Below, piece after piece: positions 24,844 to 32,399 of a DNA stretch of 37,551 nucleotides. The stretch is from contig CAZCWX010000600.1 of assembly GCA_964502465.1 (NCBI GenBank), forward strand, positions 1-37,551, in the 5' to 3' direction. The notes under the pieces are model-generated. The model was not told where the DNA came from, ran no database searches, and was given only the letters and a program-made list of their open reading frames with translations. Every line of letters starts with the position of its first letter. Positions within the stretch are counted from its first letter, which is position 1. The DNA is from CAZCWX01 sp964502465 (GTDB taxonomy: Bacteria; Desulfobacterota; Binatia; Bin18). A program made the position numbers and the translations under genes.

Positions 24844-25890
24844 TCACCGGCTCGAGGCCGCTTTTTCTGCTGCGATAATCCGCTGAGCAACGGCATGAAA
24901 CACCTGCGCCGCTGGATGGTCAGGGTATTGTTCGACCAGTGGCTTGCCAATGTCACCGCCAGTGCGTAGCTCTTCAACAATAGGGACCTCCCCTAATACC
25001 TCGAGTCCAGTCTTTCTGGCTCCGCCATGACCAAAAATCTCTTCTCGCTCCCCACAATGGGGGCAGATGTAGTAGCTCATGTTTTCGATGACACCAAAGA
25101 TCGGCACATTGACCTGACGAAACATGGCAATACCCCGATTCACGTCTAAGAGAGCCACATCCTGAGGAGTCGTTACGATTACCCCACCGTTTAACGGGAC
25201 TTCCTGAGCAAGCGTGAGTGTCGCATCCCCTGTACCGGGTGGCAGGTCCACCACCAAATAGTCCAGTTCACCCCACAATACATCGCGAAGAAACTGACGA
25301 ATGATACTCATGACGATCGGACCACGCCAAATCACCGGAGACGTATCATCGAGAAAGAACCCCATGGAAATAAGACTCACGCCATACTTTTCCACAGGAT
25401 AAATCTTTTTGTCTTGGCCAGCCCGAGGAGTCGCTTCAGTCCCCATCATTAACGGAATGCTGGGTCCATACACATCTGCGTCGAGTATGCCGACACGATT
25501 TCCTAGTACTTTGAGAGCGAGGGCCAGGTTGACCGATACCGTGGACTTGCCTACCCCCCCCTTCCCACTCGCTACAGCAATGACCTGTCGTACTCCTGGG
25601 AGTAGGTTTTGTGGAGGAGAAGTCACGGGCGCTGGATGCTCGGCAGCACCATGCGTACGGCCTCCATGTACTGTAACCTGTTCAATCCCAGGCAGGGCAG
25701 AGAGAGCAGCAGTAATCCTGCCAGTGAGATGGCGTAATACCTCATCTGTGGCGCTAGAGGGTCGCAGGTGGACAATCACGCTGTCCGCTTTCATGACGAT
25801 TTCCCCGATTAACCCCAGTGATACGATATCTCGTTTTGATCCTGGGTAAGGGATACGTTTGAGGTATTCACGGATCTCTTGTTCGCGCAT
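24844..25890 (-). CDS. Mrp/NBP35-family P-loop ATPase, Fe-S cluster carrier (copy 2)
   Basis: Paralogue of the adjacent Mrp, 348 residues from the ATG at 25890. The N-terminal DUF59 domain (about 1-76) includes KRIPYPGSKRDIVSLGLIG. The P-loop domain has Walker A GKGGVGKST (109-117), DADVYGPSIPLMMG (137-150), VDLPPGTGDA (214-223) and the cluster-binding Cys276/Cys279 (ICPHCG). An in-frame GTG at 25929 would overlap iscS and is less likely. The two Mrp copies are strongly similar through the ATPase core but differ in the DUF59-ATPase linker, suggesting an old duplication with different clients or hetero-oligomer formation (inference). It directly follows iscS. Confidence 0.92.
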   Translation of the reverse strand: MREQEIREYLKRIPYPGSKRDIVSLGLIGEIVMKADSVIVHLRPSSATDEVLRHLTGRITAALSALPGIEQVTVHGGRTHGAAEHPAPVTSPPQNLLPGVRQVIAVASGKGGVGKSTVSVNLALALKVLGNRVGILDADVYGPSIPLMMGTEATPRAGQDKKIYPVEKYGVSLISMGFFLDDTSPVIWRGPIVMSIIRQFLRDVLWGELDYLVVDLPPGTGDATLTLAQEVPLNGGVIVTTPQDVALLDVNRGIAMFRQVNVPIFGVIENMSYYICPHCGEREEIFGHGGARKTGLEVLGEVPIVEELRTGGDIGKPLVEQYPDHPAAQVFHAVAQRIIAAEKAASSR

Positions 25891-25913
25891 TATGCCTGTT
25901 CCTTGCTCATCCG

Positions 25914-27137
25914 CTAAGCGTGCTTCCACTCGGTACTTTGTGGGTTACCCCTTCTTTGCGCTACTTCGTAAAGGGGTGAAAGCTCTCGGAGCTTTCTTGT
26001 GACCTGCACCACACGGTCAATGACATACTCTACTTCATCCGCGGTATTAAACCTTCCCAACCCAAACCGAATCGACGCGTGCGCCTCTTCATCTCTTAAT
26101 CCCAATGCCCTCAATACATAGGACGGTTCGAGTGTCGCCGAAGTACATGCCGATCCCGAAGAAAGCGCGATCTCTTGATTCACAGCCATCAGGAAAGACT
26201 CTCCTTCTACATAGGAGAAACTGAGGTTGAGGTTTCCGGCTAGCCGCTGTGTAGGATGGCCATTGAGATACACCTCTGCCAATTGGTTCGTGATTCCTTC
26301 GTACAGGCGCGTCCGTAAGGCAAGCAACTGAGCGGCTTCTGTTGCCATTTCCTGCCCAGCCAGTTCACAGGCTTTGCCAAACCCAACAACTCCTGGCACG
26401 TTCAGCGTCCCGGAGCGCATGCCCCGTTCATGTCCTCCCCCGTCCATCGCGGGGACAAGTCGTACTCGCGGCCTGTTGCCACGCACGTATAACGCCCCGC
26501 ACCCCTTTGGTCCATACATCTTATGGGCTGTCATTGAGAGCAGATCGATCCCATCTTGTTCTACGTCCACGGGCACTTTTCCTATCGCCTGGGTTGCATC
26601 GCAATGGAAAAGTACCCCACTCTCTTTGGCAATCTGCCCAATCTCGCGAATGGGATGGATCGTACCCACCTCGTTATTGGCAAACATGAGGGAAATGAGA
26701 ATAGTCTTCTCCGTCAGCGCCCGGCGAACATCATGAGGATCGACCATGCCGTAACGATCCACGGGCAGGTATGTCACCTGCGCCTTGCCCGCACGCTCCA
26801 GCGCTTTGCATGAATCTAACACGGCCTTATGCTCGGTCACACAGGTAACCACATGTTGGCCCTTATCTTTATGAAATTCTACCACACCTTTAATCGCTAA
26901 GTTGTCAGACTCTGTGGCCCCACTCGTGAAAATAATCTCTTTGCCCCTGGCCCCGATCAACCGTGCAATCTGTTCTCGCGCCTGTTCGACTGCTTCTTCG
27001 GCTTCCCAGCCGAAGAGATGGCTCCGACTGGCGGCGTTGCCAAATTTCTCAGTAAAATAGGGGAGCATCGCCTCTAACACCCGCCGGTCCATTGGCGTCG
27101 TTGCATGATTATCCATATAGATCCGCCGGGCTTTCAT
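25914..27137 (-). CDS. iscS: Cysteine desulfurase, IscS/NifS type
   Basis: PLP enzyme that converts L-cysteine to alanine and a protein persulfide, supplying sulfur for Fe-S clusters and thiolated cofactors. The 407 residues are normal for group I. Visible are YMDNHATTP (7-15), His104 in VTEHKAVLDSC, the PLP lysine Lys206 in SMTAHKMYGPKG, and the catalytic Cys331 on the long mobile loop SSGSACTSATLEPSYVLRALG, which identifies IscS rather than SufS. GGAGG lies 9 nt before the ATG. iscU, iscA, hscA, hscB and fdx are not adjacent; mrp-type carriers follow instead. The promoter carries an IscR-like inverted repeat. Confidence 0.95.
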   Translation of the reverse strand: MKARRIYMDNHATTPMDRRVLEAMLPYFTEKFGNAASRSHLFGWEAEEAVEQAREQIARLIGARGKEIIFTSGATESDNLAIKGVVEFHKDKGQHVVTCVTEHKAVLDSCKALERAGKAQVTYLPVDRYGMVDPHDVRRALTEKTILISLMFANNEVGTIHPIREIGQIAKESGVLFHCDATQAIGKVPVDVEQDGIDLLSMTAHKMYGPKGCGALYVRGNRPRVRLVPAMDGGGHERGMRSGTLNVPGVVGFGKACELAGQEMATEAAQLLALRTRLYEGITNQLAEVYLNGHPTQRLAGNLNLSFSYVEGESFLMAVNQEIALSSGSACTSATLEPSYVLRALGLRDEEAHASIRFGLGRFNTADEVEYVIDRVVQVTRKLRELSPLYEVAQRRGNPQSTEWKHA

Positions 27138-27157
27138 AGCATATTCCTCCCGTAGTC

Positions 27158-27189
27158 AATGTAGACTTTTAGAGTCTAATTTGTCAACC
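27158..27189 (-). promoter_or_regulatory. iscS promoter with IscR/Rrf2-like operator
   Basis: The minus strand has -35 TTGACA (27182-27187), an 18-bp spacer and -10 TACATT (27158-27163). Between them is a perfect inverted repeat TAGACT-N5-AGTCTA (27162-27178). Its core GACT-N5-AGTC has the same half-sites and spacing as the E. coli IscR type 1 site. The 16-bp block GGTTGACAAATTAGAC (27174-27189) recurs exactly at 23350-23365. The repeat lies between the -35 and -10, a position expected to give repression. The -35 is inside the last codons of the upstream ABC ATPase. Confidence 0.65.
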
Positions 27190-28024
27190 GGAGCCTTGCC
27201 TGCTGCTGCTCTAAGCGGTGTCGATGTTCTGCAGCCAGGGGCAAGATGTGGACCTTCCCTGTGATGTCGTTCAAACCAATGTAGACCTCGGTCTCATAGA
27301 CGGTCTTGATAGTCGCGTACGTCAATACTTCCTCGGGCGCACCCACACAAAACAGGCGGCCAGCCTTGAGGAGAGCGAGACGGTCACAATAGAGGGCCGC
27401 GAGATTCAAATCGTGCAAAACCGCTATCACCGTCAGACTAGCTTGCCGACTGAGAGTTTTCACCAGATCGTACACCTCAACTTGGTGCTTGATATCAAGA
27501 AAAGCAGTCGGTTCATCGAGTAAGAGTACCCGTGGTTCTTGAGCCACAGCCCTCGCCAAAATCACTCGCTGACGTTCCCCGCCACTCAATCCATGGATTT
27601 CACGTGCCGCCAGTTCTCGTACTCCAGTCTGCTCCATCGCCCGATAGGCAATCTGCAGATCTTCTGTCCGTTCAAAGCTCAACCTTCCTATATGAGGTGA
27701 ACGACCCATGAGTACAACTTCAAGAGCCGAAAACGGCAATTCAATCCTCGTCTCTTGTGGCACCACCGCGATCTGTCTTGCCAGTTCTTCCCGGCTGTAC
27801 AATGCCAAGTCTTTCCCATCTAACCTTACACACCCACTACGTGGCGCGAGCACGCGACTGAGAATCCGCACAGCGGTTGATTTGCCAGAGCCGTTCGGGC
27901 CAAGCAGGCCCAGAATCTCCCCTTTCATTACAGAAAAAGAAAGCTCGCTCAGGGCGTGAATAGTGCCATATGCGAAACTCACTCGGTCGCAGTCAATGAG
28001 TATTGTTTTCGCTGTGGGCATCAT
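27176..28024 (-). CDS. btuD: ABC transporter ATPase, FecE/BtuD family (probable cobalamin import)
   Basis: Cytoplasmic ATPase of a type II ABC importer, 282 residues from the ATG at 28024. Motifs are Walker A GPNGSGKST (42-50), Q-loop Gln90, signature LSGGE (146-150), Walker B VLLLDEP (166-172) and the switch His204 (VLHDLNLAA). The start overlaps the permease stop in an ATGA, so the two are translationally coupled; a second ATG follows immediately. Its stop codon lies within the iscS operator. FecE, FhuC and BtuD are alike in sequence, and cobalamin is preferred only because of the nearby riboswitch-controlled btuB and the binding-protein type. Confidence 0.85.
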   Translation of the reverse strand: MMPTAKTILIDCDRVSFAYGTIHALSELSFSVMKGEILGLLGPNGSGKSTAVRILSRVLAPRSGCVRLDGKDLALYSREELARQIAVVPQETRIELPFSALEVVLMGRSPHIGRLSFERTEDLQIAYRAMEQTGVRELAAREIHGLSGGERQRVILARAVAQEPRVLLLDEPTAFLDIKHQVEVYDLVKTLSRQASLTVIAVLHDLNLAALYCDRLALLKAGRLFCVGAPEEVLTYATIKTVYETEVYIGLNDITGKVHILPLAAEHRHRLEQQQARLRLTN

Positions 28025-29091
28025 GACCGAAGCAATGCCCTCCTCCCTTCTCTTTTCAACAAATACAGAAAGAACGGTCCTCCACACATAGCAGTCACGA
28101 CACCAACCGGCAGTTCAGTCGGACTGACAACCGTACGGGCAAGGGTGTCAGCCCAAACCAGAAAGATCGCTCCACCCAACACCGACGCCGGTAAGAGCAG
28201 GCGGTGATCTGCCCCAAAGAGGAGACGAAGCACGTGCGGCACGATCAACCCAACAAAACCGATCATGCCGCTCACCGAAACAATCGCACCAATGAGGAAA
28301 CAGGAGGCTAAAAACGTTCCCCGTCGAAGCGCTTCAACCTCGACCCCGAGTTGTGTCGCGCTTTCCTCACCCAGGCTTAACAGGTTGAACTGACGGCTTC
28401 GCCGAATAAGCCACACGGTTCCTATAACGACATAGAATGCGATGGCGGTAACCGTTGTGTAGTCCTGAACAGCCAAACTTCCCATGAGCCAAAACAGTAT
28501 CCCATGGCTCTGGTAAAAATCTACCAAGGAGTTCACCAGCATGATGAGCGCCCCACAGAAAGCGTTAAATACCACCCCGGTTAACAAGAGCGCATATGGG
28601 TGCAGCCGACCGTGGCTCAGCGCCGTACGATAGATCAGCATCGTTGTCCCTAATGCACCACCGAATGCGGCAAGCGAGACCATAGAGGTCCGTAAAAATC
28701 CAGCCAGGCTAGTTGTCGTTGTCCCAAGGAAAATGAGAGCCAGGATACCACACAGGGACGCTCCACCCGACACCCCAAGGATGTGCGGACATGCGAGTGG
28801 ATTATGCAAAAGGGCTTGGAGCGCTGCTCCAGCTATTCCTAGCCCCCCGCCAACGACTGCCGCCAGCAGCACCCGGGGCAGGCGCGTACGAAAAAGAATC
28901 ACATAGTCCGGATTGCCTGGCGATGGATCTTTCCACGCGTGCACGATATTGACCGGCACCGCTCCCACCGCCGTGCAGGCGATAATGGTCCCGGCAAGAC
29001 CGCTCAGCAGCAGACAATTCACCAACAGCCATTTTCGTTTGGTCAGACGCGACATGAGTAGAGGAAGGCGTTTTCTTCCTTTACCTGACAC
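28021..29091 (-). CDS. btuC: FecCD/BtuC family ABC transporter permease
   Basis: Inner-membrane permease of the iron-siderophore/cobalamin class, 356 residues with about ten hydrophobic segments. Hallmarks are RLPRVLLAAVVGGGLGIAGAALQALLHNPLACPHILGVSGGA (about 70-111), the cytoplasmic coupling region LGEESATQLGVEVEALRR, and the C-terminal GLIVPHVLRLLFGADHRLLLPASVLGGA. The start is uncertain: the frame opens with GTG at 29091, and an ATG at 29055 is also possible; neither has a clear Shine-Dalgarno. The gap to the binding-protein gene is 11 bp with the longer start. Substrate assignment rests on context. Confidence 0.85.
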   Translation of the reverse strand: MSGKGRKRLPLLMSRLTKRKWLLVNCLLLSGLAGTIIACTAVGAVPVNIVHAWKDPSPGNPDYVILFRTRLPRVLLAAVVGGGLGIAGAALQALLHNPLACPHILGVSGGASLCGILALIFLGTTTTSLAGFLRTSMVSLAAFGGALGTTMLIYRTALSHGRLHPYALLLTGVVFNAFCGALIMLVNSLVDFYQSHGILFWLMGSLAVQDYTTVTAIAFYVVIGTVWLIRRSRQFNLLSLGEESATQLGVEVEALRRGTFLASCFLIGAIVSVSGMIGFVGLIVPHVLRLLFGADHRLLLPASVLGGAIFLVWADTLARTVVSPTELPVGVVTAMCGGPFFLYLLKREGRRALLRS

Positions 29092-29102
29092 TGCGTTGTC
29101 TG

Positions 29103-29972
29103 TCAGTGGCCGTCCGACGGGAAGTATTCAGGATGGATAAGACGGGCAAGCTCCTCGAACCCTTCGGCAAGACGAGGTCCCGGCCGCAGGAGCGTGTATA
29201 AACGGCGGCCATAGAGCCGCCCATGTTGCACAGCTGGCAGTGCAGGGAAATTCCGCCAGACACCTAACAGTTGACCTTCGTCCTTCTCTTCTGATCCCAT
29301 CGAGCCATCGATAATGACGTCGGGCTGGTTGGCAACAACGACCTCGAGACTCAAGCGTGGCCACGGTTGGCCCGAGTCGGCAGCGATGTTAATCCCACAA
29401 GCCTGGGTAATCAGCTCATTCAGAAAAATCCCGCTCCCCACCGCAATAAGTGGGTTTTGTCCCACCACCATCAGCACACGGCGTTGTGGGGCTCCAGCTA
29501 AGCGAGCCTGTATCGCTGCCATGCGTTGACGTATCCCTGTCACCAGTGCCTCGCCTGCGGTTTCCCGCCCGGCTTCATGGGCAATGGTGCGCATTGCTGT
29601 TTCAATCTGCTCGATGGTATCAACCTGGACAATAATCACTCTGATACCTACACGTTCAAGCGCAGCCACAGCAACGGGATTATTTGGTGGTACGCCGATC
29701 ACCACATCGGGAGCTTTGGCAACGATGGCCTCAACGTTTGGCGCGATGTACGAGCCAATGCGGCCAATCTGCTCCACCTCAGGAGGAAAGTCACAGAATG
29801 TACAGATGCCAACGATCTGCTCGCCAGCTCCTATTGCGAACAACGTTTCTGTCACAGAGGGCGCGAGAGACACGATACGTTGAGCTGGCGCACGTGCCAC
29901 CTGCTCACCCCAGGCTGGGAAGTCAAGCGAGAACAGAACAAACAAAGTCGCAAGAGATCGTCGGAAGTCCAT
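29103..29972 (-). CDS. btuF: Periplasmic substrate-binding protein, BtuF-like (cobalamin ABC importer)
   Basis: 289 residues with an N-terminal signal peptide (about 1-22: basic MDFRR, hydrophobic core, cleavage near WGEQ). The mature part is a class III binding protein: RIVSLAPSVTETLFAIGAGEQIVGICTFCDFPPEV (about 32-66), IGSYIAPNVEAIVAKAPDVVIG (about 72-93), a rigid linking helix near 130-155, and PDVIIDGS (about 217-224). The CDFPPE segment after the first lobe strand is typical of BtuF-type proteins. It is the first gene of btuF-btuC-btuD. No riboswitch is visible in the 104 bp upstream, unlike btuB. Siderophore or heme specificity cannot be excluded. Confidence 0.82.
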   Translation of the reverse strand: MDFRRSLATLFVLFSLDFPAWGEQVARAPAQRIVSLAPSVTETLFAIGAGEQIVGICTFCDFPPEVEQIGRIGSYIAPNVEAIVAKAPDVVIGVPPNNPVAVAALERVGIRVIIVQVDTIEQIETAMRTIAHEAGRETAGEALVTGIRQRMAAIQARLAGAPQRRVLMVVGQNPLIAVGSGIFLNELITQACGINIAADSGQPWPRLSLEVVVANQPDVIIDGSMGSEEKDEGQLLGVWRNFPALPAVQHGRLYGRRLYTLLRPGPRLAEGFEELARLIHPEYFPSDGH

Positions 29973-30076
29973 TGGCGTGTCAAATTCAACAGGAAGAAAA
30001 AGTCAACTGAGAACGTAGAGAGCCTGAGGCAACGCTTGCACCCACGAGCCCGTGATACGCAAGCAATCTCCTATGG

Positions 30077-31858
30077 TCAAGCAGGAACGAGGGGCCAGAC
30101 ATAAGGGATACAGACGATGGCTATGGCAAAGATCAAGAGTTTGAGTGGAATACCAATCTTCAGAAAATCTGAGAACCGATACCCGCCAGGTCCGTACACC
30201 ATGAGGTTGGTCTGGTAACTGATAGGCGAGGCAAAACTCGACGAGGCTGCGGCAGAAATGGTAATGGCAAACGGTCGGGCATCAACACCAAACTGCTGTG
30301 CTGCTTCGTACGCAATAGGAAACACTAACGCGATCGCTGCGGCATTCGAGATGAGTTCGGTCAAAACCGCAGTCGCAAGATAAATAGCGGCCAGCACGCC
30401 GACCGGCCCCAGTAAGGCACCAACCTCAACCAAAACGGTAGCCATCGCACCCGCAGCTCCTGTTTTCTCTAGCGCTTTTCCTACTCCGAACGCTGCAGCA
30501 ATGAGCAGCAGCACGGACATATCCACCACGCTGCGTACCTCACCAACCGAAAGGCAGCCTAGCAAGACCACCGCCGAGGCCGCGAGGAGAGAGGCCGTAA
30601 TCATAGGCAGTATCCCAGCGGTGACCGTCCCTACTAAGGCGACCAAGATCAGGAGCGCGGGCAGCGTTTTGTTATACCGCGGCTGCGCGCTATCGGGAAC
30701 TTCCGAGACAAGATAAAAATCAGGAGAGTTCCGATAGGCGCGAGCAAACCCTGGGGCAGATTCTAAGAGGAGGGTATCACCCACTCGCAAAATAATATCA
30801 CCAATTTTCCCACTGAGCCGTTTCCCACCACGATGGACAGCGACGACGGCAGCTCCGTAGCGGGTGCGAAAGTTGGCATCACGAATAGTACTCCCGATGA
30901 GAGGAGAATCTTCGGAGATTACGGCTTCGCACAGGTTGTTGCCTTCGAAAGGACGATCTTGACTGGTACGGTGGTCACCAGCCGGAACTAACCCCCGAAT
31001 CTTCTGCAAGTCGACAATGGTCGAGACGACCCCGGTAAAAACCAGCCGGTCGCCCACCCTGAGCCGTTCCTCAGGACCCACCGGCGCAACAAGCTCCTCA
31101 GCCCGCTCGATGCGCACAAGAAACAAACCTGGGAGATGACGCAGCCCGGCTTCTTCAATCTGTTGCCCCGCCAGAGGGCAGTCAGGTGCGACCGCCATCT
31201 CAATCAGGTACTCACGGCGACTCTCTTCCAGGCTTTCCATCAGATCTTTGCGATCAGGAAGGAGTTTCGGAGCGAAGAGAGCAATGAAAGCAATACCAAC
31301 AATCGCACATGGAATCCCAACTTTACTCAGTTCAAAGAACGACATGCTCGGCATACCATAGTCAATCATCAGTCCATTGGAGACCAAATTGGTTGACGTG
31401 CCGATCAGTGTACACGTTCCCCCGAGGATGGTGGCGTACGAGAGCGGAATTAAAAACCGTGAGGGTGACACGCCATGGCGCCGTGCCCAATCAATGACCA
31501 CTGGCGTAAACATCGCTACTATGGGGGTGTTGTTGAGAAACGCAGAGACCCCGGCCGTTGGAATCATCATTTTCAACAGTGCCTGTCGGTCACTTTCAAT
31601 GCGTCCAAAGATCCGCGTGGCAACAAACCCCAGGGCTCCGGTATTCTGGAGCGCCCCGGCAACCACAAACAAGGCCCCGACGGCGATCATCCCAGTATTG
31701 GAAAATCCCACGAGGGCCTCTTCTGGCGATAATACCCCAGCCACAATGAGCAAAGCCAACAGCCCCAAGAAAATCAGATCCGGTGCAAACATTTCCCGAA
31801 TCAAGGCTACCATTCCTAAAGCAACCACTCCCAGCGTAAACCACGCTTCCCAGCTCAT
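30077..31858 (-). CDS. SLC13-type (DASS) anion transporter with two TrkA-C domains
   Basis: 593-residue membrane transporter. An N-terminal half (about 1-200) has hydrophobic segments with the family signature SAFLNNTPIVAMFTPVV (about 105-121) and GTSTNLVSNG (about 153-162). The middle (about 215-375) is a soluble region with two RCK_C/TrkA-C ligand-binding domains, LVAPVGPEERLRVGDRLVFTG and RLSGKIGDIILRVGDTLLLES. A second membrane half (about 390-593) has the repeated signature ELISNAAAIALVFPIAY and SYQTNLMVYGPGGY. Such proteins move divalent anions (sulfate, dicarboxylates, sometimes selenate or molybdate); the substrate cannot be read from sequence. It sits between the cobalamin importer and the btuB region and is divergent from the ribbon-helix-helix gene. 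Confidence 0.87.
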   Translation of the reverse strand: MSWEAWFTLGVVALGMVALIREMFAPDLIFLGLLALLIVAGVLSPEEALVGFSNTGMIAVGALFVVAGALQNTGALGFVATRIFGRIESDRQALLKMMIPTAGVSAFLNNTPIVAMFTPVVIDWARRHGVSPSRFLIPLSYATILGGTCTLIGTSTNLVSNGLMIDYGMPSMSFFELSKVGIPCAIVGIAFIALFAPKLLPDRKDLMESLEESRREYLIEMAVAPDCPLAGQQIEEAGLRHLPGLFLVRIERAEELVAPVGPEERLRVGDRLVFTGVVSTIVDLQKIRGLVPAGDHRTSQDRPFEGNNLCEAVISEDSPLIGSTIRDANFRTRYGAAVVAVHRGGKRLSGKIGDIILRVGDTLLLESAPGFARAYRNSPDFYLVSEVPDSAQPRYNKTLPALLILVALVGTVTAGILPMITASLLAASAVVLLGCLSVGEVRSVVDMSVLLLIAAAFGVGKALEKTGAAGAMATVLVEVGALLGPVGVLAAIYLATAVLTELISNAAAIALVFPIAYEAAQQFGVDARPFAITISAAASSSFASPISYQTNLMVYGPGGYRFSDFLKIGIPLKLLIFAIAIVCIPYVWPLVPA

Positions 31859-31973
31859 ACCTGATGATTCCTCTGCACAGATGTATGCGGATGCTGCTTC
31901 ATTTAAACTCCGGGCGATAGCAGAGACAGGAATACAAGAGACACTTATTCACTCCGCTTAGAGGGTCTCACTT

Positions 31974-32003
31974 CTTACACTCTTCTTAGAGGAGTGGTAT
32001 ACA
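31974..32003 (+). promoter_or_regulatory. Probable promoter of the small ribbon-helix-helix gene
   Basis: CTTACA (31974-31979), an 18-bp spacer and TATACA (31998-32003) lie 22 bp upstream of the start codon, inside the 167-bp gap shared with the divergent SLC13 gene. Assigned by eye; no start site data. Confidence 0.4.
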
Positions 32004-32025
32004 CTGACTCTTTAGGAGAAATGCC

Positions 32026-32307
32026 ATGGCAGACAAGAGTGATGTCACTATTAAGATCCCGCGGCAGCTCTATGAAAAATTACAGGTGATTATCACCGAC
32101 ACAGGGTTTCATTCCGTCACTGAATTCATCGTATATGTCCTGCGGGACCTCGTCTCGACTGACATTGCTGCAACTGCAGAAAAGCACGAGTCCACTGAAC
32201 TCCCCTCTCTCAACCTACCAACTGAGAGGTTCACCACAGAAGAGGGCTTAACTGCAGAAGAGGTGCGTATCATTCGTAAGCGTCTGAAAGATCTCGGCTA
32301 TCTCTAA
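32026..32307 (+). CDS. Small ribbon-helix-helix (CopG/Arc-like) protein
   Basis: 93 residues. The N-terminal half fits a ribbon-helix-helix fold: beta strand SDVTIKIP (5-12), helix RQLYEKLQVIITDTG (13-27) and helix SVTEFIVYVLRDLVS (30-44). A charged linker follows, then a short helical tail EEVRIIRKRLKDLGYL that may be a protein-binding or dimer-extension element. AGGAG lies 7 nt before the ATG. No toxin gene adjoins it, so a classic antitoxin role is not supported; an autonomous regulator of a neighbour such as the divergent SLC13 transporter is possible (inference). Confidence 0.7.
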   Translation: MADKSDVTIKIPRQLYEKLQVIITDTGFHSVTEFIVYVLRDLVSTDIAATAEKHESTELPSLNLPTERFTTEEGLTAEEVRIIRKRLKDLGYL

Positions 32308-32399
32308 ACTGATTTCAGGATATTATCGATCGTACACCCTGACAAGAGCGCAATCAAGCGAAACACACTCATTCTGGAGTCTCCTCTAGGAATGCGCCT

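Noticed and set aside
30034..30064. Inverted repeat GCTTGC/GCAAGC between the SLC13 gene and btuF as a terminator
   Set aside because: There is no T-run on either side and the stem is interrupted; it may be chance or a weak RNA structure.
29973..30076. A second cobalamin riboswitch before btuF
   Set aside because: The B12 box and the aptamer core segments seen before btuB are absent, and the 104-bp gap is too short.
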